DNA of 42,537 nt from Fictibacillus fluitans (GTDB lineage Bacteria > Bacillota > Bacilli > Bacillales > Fictibacillaceae), in assembly GCF_030418125.1 (NCBI RefSeq), contig NZ_JAUHTR010000025.1, forward strand, positions 1-42,537. Reading direction: 5' to 3'. The notes below the pieces were generated by a model. It was not told where the DNA came from and did not search any database. It saw only the letters and a program-made list of their open reading frames with translations. This document shows positions 24,777 to 33,172 of this stretch, in pieces. Position 1 is the stretch's first letter. Every line of letters begins with the position of its first letter. The position numbers and the translations under genes were made by a program.

Positions 24777-25699
24777 GCCAGAAACCGCTGGTTGAATTAA
24801 AGGATGTTAAAAAGAGGATTGGAAAAAAAGATATTATTCACGGTCTGACGTTTGATATTTATGGCGGAGAAGTGTTTGGGTTCCTGGGGCCAAACGGCGC
24901 AGGCAAAACAACAACGATCAGGATGATGGTAGGATTGATGTCCTTAAGTGGGGGACAAATTCTGATTAAAGGAAAAAATATTGAAAGTCACTATAAACAG
25001 GCTATTTCTGAAGTTGGAGCCATTGTGGAAAATCCGGAAATGTACAAATTTTTGACAGGCTATCAGAACCTGATCCACTACAGACGCATGGTTAAGGGAG
25101 TGAGTAAGGGAAGAATCGCAGAAGTAATCGAGCTCGTTGGACTGACAAACAGAATCCATGAAAAAGTAAAAACCTACTCCCTTGGAATGAGGCAGAGGCT
25201 CGGTCTGGCACAGGCTTTGCTTCATTCTCCATCCGTTCTTATCCTGGATGAACCGACTAATGGCTTGGATCCGGCCGGTATCCGGGAAATCCGTTATTAT
25301 CTCCGGCAGCTGGCTGAAAAAGAAGGGATCGCTGTGATTGTATCAAGCCATTTGCTCTCTGAAATGGAGCTGATGTGTGACCGGATCGCGATTATTCAAA
25401 ACGGAAAGCTGATCGGTGTACAAAGCACAAAAGAGTTCGTTGAAAGCGGAACGGAAAGAAAGGTTCGTTTTCTTGTGGATGATCCCGCAGCTGCACGCCA
25501 TGCTGTCAGCCATCATGTGAAAGCGGAACGGATCACACTCGGAAATGAATACCTGGAAGCAGAGATGGAGCGGGAGATGATTCCTGAGGTTACCGCAACG
25601 CTGGTTGTTGAAGGCGTAAAGGTGTATGGCATCTCATCAGAAACGAAAACATTGGAAGACAAATTCCTGGAAGTGACGGGAGGAAAAGAAATTGTCTAA
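24773..25699 (+). CDS. yhcH: ABC transporter ATP-binding protein, YhcH-like (BcrA type)
   Basis: A 308-aa ABC ATPase of the BcrA/CcmA type with a C-terminal accessory domain of about 80 residues (B. subtilis YhcH 305 aa). Walker A is GPNGAGKTT (39-47), the signature is YSLGMRQRLGLAQ, Walker B is VLILDEPTNGLDP and the H-loop is VSSHLLSEME. The ATG overlaps the yhcG stop in an ATGA junction. It should pair with the YhcI permease that follows, giving two ATPase-permease pairs in one operon. BcrA-type pumps often confer resistance to peptide antibiotics, but the substrate here is unknown. Confidence 0.92.
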   Translation: MSQKPLVELKDVKKRIGKKDIIHGLTFDIYGGEVFGFLGPNGAGKTTTIRMMVGLMSLSGGQILIKGKNIESHYKQAISEVGAIVENPEMYKFLTGYQNLIHYRRMVKGVSKGRIAEVIELVGLTNRIHEKVKTYSLGMRQRLGLAQALLHSPSVLILDEPTNGLDPAGIREIRYYLRQLAEKEGIAVIVSSHLLSEMELMCDRIAIIQNGKLIGVQSTKEFVESGTERKVRFLVDDPAAARHAVSHHVKAERITLGNEYLEAEMEREMIPEVTATLVVEGVKVYGISSETKTLEDKFLEVTGGKEIV

Positions 25700-26633
25700 T
25701 TTTATTGGCTTGATTCAAAATGAAAATATGAAAATTTACAGACGCATGGGAAATCTAATCATGATCCTTCTTCTCATCGGGTTTATTGGGCTGACCGGGA
25801 TCCTGACCAAAACAGACAAAACAAAGCCTGTGAGCGATAACTGGAAACAGGAGCTGAAGGCAGAGAATGCTGCCATGCAAAAGACCATTAAAAAAGAACC
25901 AATGATGAAAAGTCATTATGAACGGAGTATCGCGTTAAATGAATACAGAATCACTCATGATATAAAGCCTGTAGACGCAAAAAGCCAATGGTCTTTTGTC
26001 GGGGAGAGCCCGGATGCCATCCAGTTTATTTTGATTTTTACTATCATTGTGGCGGGAGGCATGGTCGCCAGTGAATTTTCGTGGGGAACGATTAAGCTTC
26101 TCTTAATCCGGCCGGTCAGCAGAACCACTATCCTCGCTTCCAAATATCTATCGACCATGCTTTATGCTCTTCTCTTGATAATCATCACGTTTGTGTTTGC
26201 CTGGCTGTGGGGGGGCGTGCTGTTCGGATTTGATTTCAGCCCGGGAACTCATCTAAGTTATGCGAACGGAAAGGTGGTTGAGGAAAACATAGTATGGCAT
26301 ATGTGGAAAGAATATGGATTTGCGAGCATTTTGCTTTTAATGATGGCTACGTTTGCTTTCATGATGTCCACCATCTTCCGAAACAGTTCACTTGCCATCG
26401 GATTCTCCATTTTTTTATCAATGTCTGGAACCGTTGCGGTCCAGCTTTTGTCCAAGTACGATTGGGTGAAGTATATCCTTTTTGCCAACGTGGATTTAAA
26501 GCAGTATTTTGATGGAACGCCTCTGATTAAAGGAATGACCTTGAACTTCTCCTTGTCAGTGCTTGCCGTATATTTTGTACTGTTCACGGCACTTTCCTGG
26601 CTGGTATTCAAAAAAAGAGATGTGGCCGCGTAA
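25692..26633 (+). CDS. yhcI: ABC-2 type permease, YhcI-like
   Basis: This 313-aa membrane permease is the same length as I recall for B. subtilis YhcI. A first transmembrane helix (about 20-38) is followed by a loop of about 75 residues outside the membrane and then five more hydrophobic segments, including FILIFTIIVAGGMVASEFSWG and MLYALLLIIITFVFAWLWGG. The VASEFSWGTIKLLLIRPVSR motif is typical of BcrB/NatB-type ABC-2 permeases. It starts at a TTG that overlaps the yhcH stop by 8 bases, with AGGAAAAG upstream. A strong terminator follows 70 bases after the stop. Confidence 0.87.
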   Translation: MSNFIGLIQNENMKIYRRMGNLIMILLLIGFIGLTGILTKTDKTKPVSDNWKQELKAENAAMQKTIKKEPMMKSHYERSIALNEYRITHDIKPVDAKSQWSFVGESPDAIQFILIFTIIVAGGMVASEFSWGTIKLLLIRPVSRTTILASKYLSTMLYALLLIIITFVFAWLWGGVLFGFDFSPGTHLSYANGKVVEENIVWHMWKEYGFASILLLMMATFAFMMSTIFRNSSLAIGFSIFLSMSGTVAVQLLSKYDWVKYILFANVDLKQYFDGTPLIKGMTLNFSLSVLAVYFVLFTALSWLVFKKRDVAA

Positions 26634-26703
26634 ATTAATGGATGAGTTGAAGAACCAAAAACTGATCCCCTAAACAGATTGAATCATTTAAATCAACAAC
26701 AGT

Positions 26704-26742
26704 AAAGCAGACCAGTCCGTGGGAGGACTGGTCTGCTTTTAC
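26704..26742. terminator. terminator after the yhc operon
   Basis: AAAGCAGACCAGTCC pairs perfectly with GGACTGGTCTGCTTT around a 6-base loop, followed by TTTT. The AAA flank also lets it serve the convergent small gene. Confidence 0.9.
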
Positions 26743-26807
26743 ATGTGTGAATTGATTTGTTTATACCTCAACAGATAACGGACGATTTGCCATCTTCCTT
26801 TATCTAT

Positions 26808-26963
26808 CTATTCTTCATTTTTTCCGTCTTTTACTGCATCTTCTAGTTTACGGGCATTACCCTTGGCGTTAATCATTTCCAGTACGCTGTTAAGGCCGGA
26901 TTCTTCATTGTCGTTCTCCGGTTCATTTTGGTCAAGGATTTTTTCTTTGTTTTTGTCTTCCAT
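26808..26963 (-). CDS. 51-aa acidic hypothetical protein
   Basis: A short frame with an excellent GGAGG seven bases before its ATG. The product is highly charged: it begins MEDKNKEKILDQNEPEND, has a hydrophobic patch LNSVLEMINAKG and ends VKDGKNEE. There is no signal peptide or membrane segment; it is predicted to be mostly disordered with one short helix. The strong ribosome binding site and placement between two terminated units support it being real. I do not recognise the family. Confidence 0.6.
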   Translation of the reverse strand: MEDKNKEKILDQNEPENDNEESGLNSVLEMINAKGNARKLEDAVKDGKNEE

Positions 26964-27015
26964 GAAAAAACCTCCTTTGTTTTTTTATACCCTTTATCCT
27001 CTGGGCTTACACCGG

Positions 27016-28047
27016 CTAAGAGAGCTTCCTGCTTGATCTTAATCTGGTGCGTAACGGAGTTTCTGATGTCCTTTTCTGCTGGTGTGCTGTGCGGTGGAGA
27101 CCACTTTCAATACAATAGCGGGGTCTTTTCTTCACTTCCTTGAATACTTTTCCCACATATTCACCAATGAGTCCGATCGCCATCAGCTGCAGCCCGCCGA
27201 TCAGCCAGAGGGAGAGGACAATGGAAGTCCAACCTGGAACCGTGTACCCGTTCATTTTTTGAAAAAGGGCGAAGAGACCTGCGGCCGCACTGATGAAAAT
27301 AAATAAGAAGCCACAGGCGGTAAGAAAACGGATCGGTTTAATGCTGAAGGAGGTAATGCCATCAAATGCGAAAGCAAGCATTTTTCCGATTGGATATTTT
27401 GATTCCCCTGCTGCCCTTTCTTTTCGGTCGTAATAGACCTGGGCAGAAGGAAAGCCGATAAGAGGAACGATGCCTCTCATAAAAAAATTACTTTCTCCAT
27501 AACGTTCAAGTTCCTTTAGTGCCCGTTTACTCAGTAGGCGGTAATCCGCATGATTGTAGATGAGTTCAACGCCCAATTTACCCATCAGCTTATAGAAAGC
27601 CTGTGCCGTCTGACGTTTGAAAATCGTATCATTTTTGCGCTGGCGCCTGACTCCGTAAACGACATCGCATCCTTCCCGAAACTTCAGTACAAACTGGCGG
27701 ATAACCTCAACATCGTCCTGAAGGTCGGCATCAATGGAAATGATGCAATCCGAAAAATTTCCGGCTTGATCCATTCCTGCGAGCAAAGCGTTTTGATGGC
27801 CGGCATTTTTAGCCAGCTTGATCCCGCTGACATGCCGGTTGGTTTTATGCATAGCGGAGATGAGTTCCCATGTTTTATCCGTGCTTCCATCATCCACAAA
27901 AAGGATGGTGCTTTCCATCGAGACGAGCGATTCGGAGATCATTCCCTGCAGGACACCTGTCAGTTCTCGTGCTGTAATCATAAGCACTTCTTCTTCGTTG
28001 TAGCAGGGGACGACAATAGCAAGGACAGGGAGTTTATTTGAATTCAT
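27016..28047 (-). CDS. family 2 glycosyltransferase with C-terminal membrane anchor (CsbB/YkoT/GtrB-like)
   Basis: This 343-aa protein has a cytosolic GT2 domain (about 8-240: AIVVPCYNEEEVL, LFVDDGSTDKTWEL, ISIDADLQDDVEVI with the metal-binding DAD) followed by two transmembrane helices (about 236-256 and 270-292). These enzymes move a sugar from a nucleotide donor to undecaprenyl phosphate, which then decorates wall polymers. CsbB and YkoT of B. subtilis are relatives, and csbB is sigma-B controlled there. The start was set at the ATG following AAGGAGG with an 8-base spacer; an upstream ATG six codons earlier overlaps that site. A basic tail of about 30 residues follows the last helix. No GT-C partner lies next to it. 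A small helical-protein gene lies 32 bases upstream. Confidence 0.87.
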   Translation of the reverse strand: MNSNKLPVLAIVVPCYNEEEVLMITARELTGVLQGMISESLVSMESTILFVDDGSTDKTWELISAMHKTNRHVSGIKLAKNAGHQNALLAGMDQAGNFSDCIISIDADLQDDVEVIRQFVLKFREGCDVVYGVRRQRKNDTIFKRQTAQAFYKLMGKLGVELIYNHADYRLLSKRALKELERYGESNFFMRGIVPLIGFPSAQVYYDRKERAAGESKYPIGKMLAFAFDGITSFSIKPIRFLTACGFLFIFISAAAGLFALFQKMNGYTVPGWTSIVLSLWLIGGLQLMAIGLIGEYVGKVFKEVKKRPRYCIESGLHRTAHQQKRTSETPLRTRLRSSRKLS

Positions 28048-28079
28048 GTCTAATTCCTCCTTCATTCCAAGAGGCGGGT

Positions 28080-28343
28080 TTATTCATACCGGGTCGCTTC
28101 AATCGCGTTCGTTGTTTCCTGAAGATGTCGAAGGTGCTCATGAGCATGCAACAGTTTTTGGGCCTGCTCTTGAGATAATCCTTCAGTATGCCGGATTTGA
28201 TTTACCTTTTCATGAGCTAGTTCAAGCAGTTGCCTCCCCTGCTGGAATTCAGCAGGATTATTGCTTCCCTGGGCTTCTTCAATTGCTTTTCTGGCATTTT
28301 CCACGCATTCTAAAGCTTGGGCATACAGGTATTGATCCTCCAT
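28080..28343 (-). CDS. small helical protein of unknown function
   Basis: An 87-aa protein with no cysteines apart from C13. It is rich in Ala, Glu, Gln and His, with heptad-like patterning that predicts two long helices forming a hairpin (ENARKAIEEAQGS; EQAQKLLHAHEHLRHL). It resembles short DUF2524/YtzC-type Bacillus proteins in size and pattern, but I would not assert that family. AAGGAG precedes the ATG by 10 bases. It is probably co-transcribed with the downstream glycosyltransferase. Confidence 0.65.
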   Translation of the reverse strand: MEDQYLYAQALECVENARKAIEEAQGSNNPAEFQQGRQLLELAHEKVNQIRHTEGLSQEQAQKLLHAHEHLRHLQETTNAIEATRYE

Positions 28344-28497
28344 TTACCGATGGCTCCTTTTCTTTCTTTATCCTTAACATGCGTATTGGAGAATTTTGTT
28401 ATTCGTTCTTTCTTAATTTCACACCCAAAAAAGGTCGTACAACCCGTCCTGCTTGAATAGACTTGTACTAATTCAAATAAACAGGCGGAGGGCTGAA

Positions 28498-29124
28498 GTG
28501 GGGATATTGATAAAATATATGCTTTTGGGACTATCATTGGCGGCACCAATCGGGCCGATTAACGCTGCTCAAATGGATAAAGGTATACGCAGCGGGTTTT
28601 GGCATGCCTGGATGGTTGGTCTCGGAGCCACAACGGCAGACGCCATTTATATGGCACTTGTTTATATGGGGCTGGTCCATTTTTTGGAGGCGCCGGTTAT
28701 TAAAGCCTTTTTATGGTTGTTTGGATGTTTTGTTCTGATTTATACCGGTATTGAAAGTTTCAGGAGTTCTGCCGTTTTGGTGCTTTCGAAAAAGCAGGAA
28801 AATGAAAAAATGAGAAAATGCTTTTTGTCCGGTTTTTTTATGTCATTGACCAATCCGCTCACCATTTTATTTTGGCTGGGAATATACGGGTCGGTTCTTG
28901 CAGAAACCGCTGCCGTTTCTCAAACCGAGCAGCTCATCCTTTACAGTTCAGCTATCTTTGGCGGTATTCTACTATGGGATTTTACGATGGCACTGGTAGC
29001 CAGCAGCTTTCGCCGTTTTCTCGCCGATACACTGCTCACCCTGATTTCGAGAATATCAGGAATATCATTGATCGGGTTTGGCATTTATTTTGGGTATCAG
29101 GCCTTTGCTTTCCTTTGGAGATAA
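28498..29124 (+). CDS. LysE/RhtB-family amino acid exporter-like protein
   Basis: A 208-aa membrane protein with about six transmembrane helices and the LysE signatures SLAAPIGPINAAQMDKGIRSG at the N-terminus and FFMSLTNPLTILFWLGIYG in the middle. Members export basic amino acids, homoserine or threonine; the substrate is not predictable here. I chose the GTG at 28498, preceded by GGAGG at 6 bases; the longer frame has no ribosome binding site. A 76-base gap separates it from the next gene, with no terminator seen. Confidence 0.85.
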   Translation: MGILIKYMLLGLSLAAPIGPINAAQMDKGIRSGFWHAWMVGLGATTADAIYMALVYMGLVHFLEAPVIKAFLWLFGCFVLIYTGIESFRSSAVLVLSKKQENEKMRKCFLSGFFMSLTNPLTILFWLGIYGSVLAETAAVSQTEQLILYSSAIFGGILLWDFTMALVASSFRRFLADTLLTLISRISGISLIGFGIYFGYQAFAFLWR

Positions 29125-29200
29125 ACCATTTGTGAAAGTGACATGCATTTGAGACAATAAAAGAAATGCTTGTCGGCAGTGGGGAGGAGGGGCGCATCCG

Positions 29201-29494
29201 ATGAAATTGTATAAGTGGATCTGCTTTTTGCTTGCTCTGTTCAATCTTGCGGATGCGTTTTTAACGTTCAGGCTGCTCGAACGGGGAGGAAATGAGTTAA
29301 ACCCGGTGATGAGGATTCTCTATCATTTTCATCCGTTAGCGTTTTTGGGTGTCAAACTCTTATTCTCCATCCTCGTTATTCTTTTGTCCTTTTTGCCGCT
29401 GCGCGGCAAGTACAATATCTTTGTATATGTTGCCTTCAGTGCCTATCTTCTTTTGATGGGATGGCATATTTATATTCTCGTTTTTCTTTCATAG
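29201..29494 (+). CDS. DUF5658-like small membrane protein
   Basis: A 97-aa protein with three hydrophobic helices (about 5-24, 46-66 and 72-95). The conserved NLADAFLTFRLLERGGNELNPV segment, with an Asp in the first helix and the NELNP motif, is typical of DUF5658. An exceptionally strong GGAGGAGGGG precedes the ATG. It is a membrane protein of unknown role. Confidence 0.72.
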   Translation: MKLYKWICFLLALFNLADAFLTFRLLERGGNELNPVMRILYHFHPLAFLGVKLLFSILVILLSFLPLRGKYNIFVYVAFSAYLLLMGWHIYILVFLS

Positions 29495-29501
29495 CAATAA
29501 G

Positions 29502-29536
29502 ACAAGCGCACCGGCTAAGCCGGTGCGCTTGTTTTA
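29502..29536. terminator. bidirectional terminator between the DUF5658-like gene and nrnB
   Basis: ACAAGCGCACCGGC, loop TAA and GCCGGTGCGCTTGT form a 14-bp perfect stem, followed by TTTTATT. Confidence 0.9.
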
Positions 29537-30805
29537 TTATGCTTTGTTGAGATTGATCCGGAAACGGTCAAGCATTTCATTATAGCTGGCAGCCGTCTCT
29601 TCAGGTGGTGTATGAAGCCGGCTGCTTAAATAGTCGACCGCTTTCTCGTCGTTCATAAGCCATGAACTGTACTGCCGTTTCACATGGTTTTCGGCAGATT
29701 GAAAGTCAGAAAAAGCTTCCGAAACAGGCTGGTGGTGATGAATAAGCTTCCACTGGTGGTCGCTGTCTTTGAAAATGATCGTTGTCTCTTTTTTATGGTT
29801 AAAGAAAATGGTTCCTTTTTCATTTTCCTTAACATTTTGTTCATTATCATGTGCGTCCGGCCGGCGTGGCGGAATTTCAAACGCAGGGAGAACAAACCGC
29901 TGAAACCCTTCCGGTGTAAGAGTGCATCCCGAAGCTTTCGGATGTCCGCCGCCACCGAATTGTGCAGCATATTTGGAAACGTCCACATGGTCATAAATGG
30001 TACGGAACCCTGCCCTTTTCCCGCCTATGTTCAGGATGACAATTAAATCCAGGTGGGGGTTTTCGCGATTCAACTCATTCCCAAGCTCTGAATGGTGGCT
30101 TTCTGCGTGAACAATGCCGATTCGGTAAGGCTCGCTGCCGGTTTCATATACAGAATCCCAGGTCTCGGCCATTTGCCGCTGTTTTTTCTTGATATACGCT
30201 TTTCTGCTGTCTTCTTCAAGCTGAAGAATGGTTTCTTCGGTTTGTGAAAAACGGAAGTGCTCTTCTGTTTTCAAGCGCTCAATCATGTCCTTTTCAAACT
30301 GTCCTTGAGGAAGAAGAAAAAACAAATCATTCAGGCGCTTGGCATCCTCGTTTTCATTCTCAAACCATTCCCATGTATCATACTGTCTGACAAGTTCAAC
30401 AAACTCTTTTAAGGCACCTTCGTCTTTCAACATTCCTTTATCAATAAAATGCTCATAAAGAAGGGAGGTGGCAGAGGTAAGCTTTCCGTCTTCCTTTTTT
30501 GCTTCAACATATCCCCATTCATAGCCGTTAAAGTGGTCGGCTGTTACATGGTGGTCAATGAGCTGAATTTCACGCCCATCTTCATATTCCTCTTCCAGCT
30601 GGCGGGCAACCTGATCATTCACTGCAATATCCGTTATGTAAACAGGAGTATTCTTGTGTTGTTGCAATTGTATATAATCGGCCACACGACGATTGATGTT
30701 TTCGTGTGAACAATAAAAAGTCTCTACGTTTTCCTCTCCGAGTACAAGCATTGCTACGATGCCGCAGGATTTTCCATCCAGGTCATTATGTGAAAAAAGT
30801 TTCAT
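29537..30805 (-). CDS. nrnB: DHH-family nanoRNase/oligoribonuclease NrnB
   Basis: A 422-aa cytosolic DHH-DHHA1 phosphoesterase. The N-terminal metal motifs are FSHNDLDGKSCG, VYITDIAVND and QLIDHHVTADH. The C-terminal DHHA1 domain carries FGGGGHPKASGCTL (about 290-303), followed by an extra region of about 110 residues. B. subtilis NrnB (YngD, about 400 aa) degrades short RNA and pGpG-type oligonucleotides. The ATG follows AAAGGAGG with a 10-base spacer. It is monocistronic and divergent from the next gene. The extended C-terminus (about 310-422) includes a duplicated HHQPVSEAFSDF-type helical segment that I cannot assign. Confidence 0.85.
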   Translation of the reverse strand: MKLFSHNDLDGKSCGIVAMLVLGEENVETFYCSHENINRRVADYIQLQQHKNTPVYITDIAVNDQVARQLEEEYEDGREIQLIDHHVTADHFNGYEWGYVEAKKEDGKLTSATSLLYEHFIDKGMLKDEGALKEFVELVRQYDTWEWFENENEDAKRLNDLFFLLPQGQFEKDMIERLKTEEHFRFSQTEETILQLEEDSRKAYIKKKQRQMAETWDSVYETGSEPYRIGIVHAESHHSELGNELNRENPHLDLIVILNIGGKRAGFRTIYDHVDVSKYAAQFGGGGHPKASGCTLTPEGFQRFVLPAFEIPPRRPDAHDNEQNVKENEKGTIFFNHKKETTIIFKDSDHQWKLIHHHQPVSEAFSDFQSAENHVKRQYSSWLMNDEKAVDYLSSRLHTPPEETAASYNEMLDRFRINLNKA

Positions 30806-30942
30806 TTCACTAACGCCTCCTTTCTATTTCCCTATTCAATAGTATAGGCATGGGGCCATTCTTTCAACCCAAAAAGGAATTTAAAGTAGATAGCCGAATA
30901 CTAGCAGAGCAGCTTTTATTTATGTTTGAAAGGGTAGAGAAC

Positions 30943-31782
30943 ATGCAATCATTATTTAAACGTGCCCGTCAGATGGCGGAAGTATATCAAAAAAACGAAA
31001 ACATAGCGGGTGTTTTACTGGGCGGATCGGTATCAAGAGGATGGAATGACAGTCATTCCGATATCGAACTTCATATTTTATGGAAGATACCGCCGGGAGA
31101 CAGGGACCGCCTTTGCCCAATAGAAGAGGTACACGGCGAGATCATTGATTTTCATCCATATGAAGAGGAAGAGTGGGCGGAAACGTATATTGTCGATGGT
31201 GTAAAGTTCGAAATCAGCGGTTTCCTCGTCCGCACGATGCAAGAGGTTATTCAGCAGGTCGTAAAGCAGGCAAATACGAACTATGACCTGCAATGTCTGG
31301 CTGCTTCTATTAAAGATGGGAAGATTCTTTTCGAGGATGAAGGAACACTGTCTGTCTTAAAAGAAGAAGTGAAATCATATCCGAAGGCGCTGTCAGAAAA
31401 TATGATTCTGGAAAACCTTGAACTGGGAAGCAGGTGGAACAACCGCAGTGCACTGCTGGCCCGTAAAGATTGGCTGATGTATTATGATGTGATGACTGCC
31501 GTACAAAAACGGATGCTCGGCATTTTGTTTGGTTTGAATGGCGTGTATGTTCATCACCCTGCATTCAAATGGCTCAATCAGAGTATTGGTGAGATGATAA
31601 TCGTGCCTGATCGTTTATATGAAAGGTTCACCGAAGTTCTTACAGGTGAACCAGAGGTGGGCCTGGCGGTTCTTGAGGAAGTTGTTGAGGAAGTATTTAC
31701 ACTTGTCGGGAGACATTCTCCCCATCTTCCCGTTGAGGAGAAAAGAAAACAGGCTGCATTCAGGAGGCCGGAGCATTTTTGA
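30943..31782 (+). CDS. nucleotidyltransferase-fold protein (DUF4037-like)
   Basis: A 279-aa protein with the Pol-beta nucleotidyltransferase signature GVLLGGSVSRGWNDSHSD followed by IELHILW, which supplies the Gly-Ser and acidic residues for metal and NTP binding. The C-terminal half is helical and resembles DUF4037/kanamycin-nucleotidyltransferase-like accessory domains. It could nucleotidylate a small molecule such as an aminoglycoside, or a protein or tRNA; the substrate cannot be read. I chose the ATG at 30943 with AGGGTAGAG upstream; a frame 31 codons longer has no ribosome binding site. Confidence 0.65.
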   Translation: MQSLFKRARQMAEVYQKNENIAGVLLGGSVSRGWNDSHSDIELHILWKIPPGDRDRLCPIEEVHGEIIDFHPYEEEEWAETYIVDGVKFEISGFLVRTMQEVIQQVVKQANTNYDLQCLAASIKDGKILFEDEGTLSVLKEEVKSYPKALSENMILENLELGSRWNNRSALLARKDWLMYYDVMTAVQKRMLGILFGLNGVYVHHPAFKWLNQSIGEMIIVPDRLYERFTEVLTGEPEVGLAVLEEVVEEVFTLVGRHSPHLPVEEKRKQAAFRRPEHF

Positions 31783-31884
31783 TCTTTCTGTAACTAATTA
31801 CCTATTTGATTAGAATTGTACGAGCTTATTTCCTCATGTGACATAAATTAGTATGCATCTAAATTCTTATTTTTCTGAATATTA

Positions 31885-31913
31885 TTGTTTTTGTATGAGG
31901 AGGGTGCTACAAT
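31885..31913 (+). promoter_or_regulatory. sigma-A promoter of the intracellular protease gene
   Basis: TTGTTT (31885-31890), a 17-base spacer and TACAAT (31908-31913) with an extended -10 TGC. It lies about 105 bases before the protease start. Confidence 0.6.
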
Positions 31914-32017
31914 AAATGCAAACACCTATTCCCCTTTTTGGAACCTGACATTTGGGAAAAGGCGGTTTAATACTCTTTACCTGTTCCACCATTATCTTTT
32001 TAAAGGAGGAAGAACGA

Positions 32018-32992
32018 ATGAGTGATGTTCATTTAATTCCTTTTAAGTTAGAAGAAGTTGTACAAACAGCCGGTGAAGAAATTCCGTATGGTATTCAAAT
32101 GATCAATGCTCCTGCCGCATGGGACCAGGGGTATAAGGGGAAGGATGTGGTTGTCGCTGTTCTTGATACGGGCTGCGATGTCAACCATCCGGATTTAAAG
32201 GACCGCATTATCGGCGGACGAAATTTTACGAGTAATGATCCAGAGGACTTCCTTGATGGCCACTATCATGGAACGCATGTAGCCGGAACGATTGCCGCCA
32301 CTCTCAACAATAAACTTGGAGTTGCCGGTGTAGCACCGGAAGCGAAGCTTCTGATCCTGCGGGTGCTCGGGAAAGATGGCAGCGGAAGCTACCAGGGAAT
32401 TATTGATGCAATTAACTATGCTGTTGAATGGCGGGGCGACAATGGCGAAAGGGTTCGGGTCATTTCTATGTCCCTTGGCGGACCGGACGATATTCCGGAA
32501 ATGCATGAAGCCATCAAGAACGCCACTCAAAACAATGTGATGGTAGTCTGCGCAGCAGGCAACGAAGGCGATGACAATGAAGGCACTGATGAACAAGCAT
32601 ACCCTGGTTATTATAAAGAAGTTGTCCAGGTCGGTGCAGTAGATGAACAAAAGCATCTGGCCGAGTTTTCAAACACAAATGACGAAATTGATCTTGTAGC
32701 TCCGGGAGTCAATGTGCTTTCTACCTATCCTGGTGAAAAGTACGCCAAGCTTTCAGGTACATCCATGGCTACGCCACATGTTTCCGGTGCCCTGGCTCTG
32801 CTCATCCTGAAAGAGGAAGCAGAATTCGGCAGGGAGCTAACCGATCCCGAAATATATGCCCAGCTTTGTAAGAATACCCAAACCATTGGCCTGACGAAAA
32901 AAGGAGAAGGCAATGGGCTGCTTTATTTAAAAATGGGCGAAAGAACCGATTCAGGCAATAAAGTGGAAGAAACAACAACCGTTCAAAAGTAA
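32018..32992 (+). CDS. isp: intracellular subtilisin-type serine protease
   Basis: A 324-aa subtilase with no signal peptide (B. subtilis IspA 319 aa). The catalytic triad is D50 (AVLDTGCD), H84 (HYHGTHVAG) and S249 (LSGTSMATPHVSG); the oxyanion Asn is in AAGNEGDD. The N-terminal HLIPFKLEEV is the LIPY/F motif of the inhibitory propeptide of intracellular subtilisins, which is removed on activation. The ATG at 32018 follows AAAGGAGG by 8 bases; a 22-codon longer frame is rejected. It degrades intracellular protein, mainly in stationary phase and sporulation. A 46-aa membrane peptide gene lies 33 bases downstream. Confidence 0.93.
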   Translation: MSDVHLIPFKLEEVVQTAGEEIPYGIQMINAPAAWDQGYKGKDVVVAVLDTGCDVNHPDLKDRIIGGRNFTSNDPEDFLDGHYHGTHVAGTIAATLNNKLGVAGVAPEAKLLILRVLGKDGSGSYQGIIDAINYAVEWRGDNGERVRVISMSLGGPDDIPEMHEAIKNATQNNVMVVCAAGNEGDDNEGTDEQAYPGYYKEVVQVGAVDEQKHLAEFSNTNDEIDLVAPGVNVLSTYPGEKYAKLSGTSMATPHVSGALALLILKEEAEFGRELTDPEIYAQLCKNTQTIGLTKKGEGNGLLYLKMGERTDSGNKVEETTTVQK

Positions 32993-33025
32993 AGCGGCTC
33001 CCAATTTTAAGAGGGGATGTTGATT

Positions 33026-33166
33026 ATGGCGGTTTATCAAGTATTATCCTTGATGATTGGCTTTGCCATGCTGACATTGAAACTGGTGGATGAGCGAAAC
33101 CGCAGAAATCGGAAAACAACACGTCCTTCCAAAAAGGAACAGCCCAAACGAAAAAGAGCCCAATGA
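33026..33166 (+). CDS. 46-aa holin-like / type I toxin-like peptide
   Basis: A short frame with GAGGGG nine bases before the ATG. It begins MAVYQVLSLMIGFAMLTLKL and then turns strongly basic, ending KKEQPKRKRAQ. One hydrophobic helix (about 5-20) plus a positive tail is the layout of the 'putative holin-like toxin' and BsrG/TxpA type I toxin families, whose members start M-x-V-Y-E-x-L-x-x-M-I-x-F. It lies 33 bases after the protease gene, ahead of a strong hairpin. I could not identify an antisense RNA promoter, so the toxin role is inference only. Confidence 0.5.
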   Translation: MAVYQVLSLMIGFAMLTLKLVDERNRRNRKTTRPSKKEQPKRKRAQ

Positions 33167-33172
33167 TAAAAG

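Noticed and set aside
26637-26672. An 11-codon frame after yhcI
   Set aside because: It has no ribosome binding site and lies between the operon stop and its terminator.
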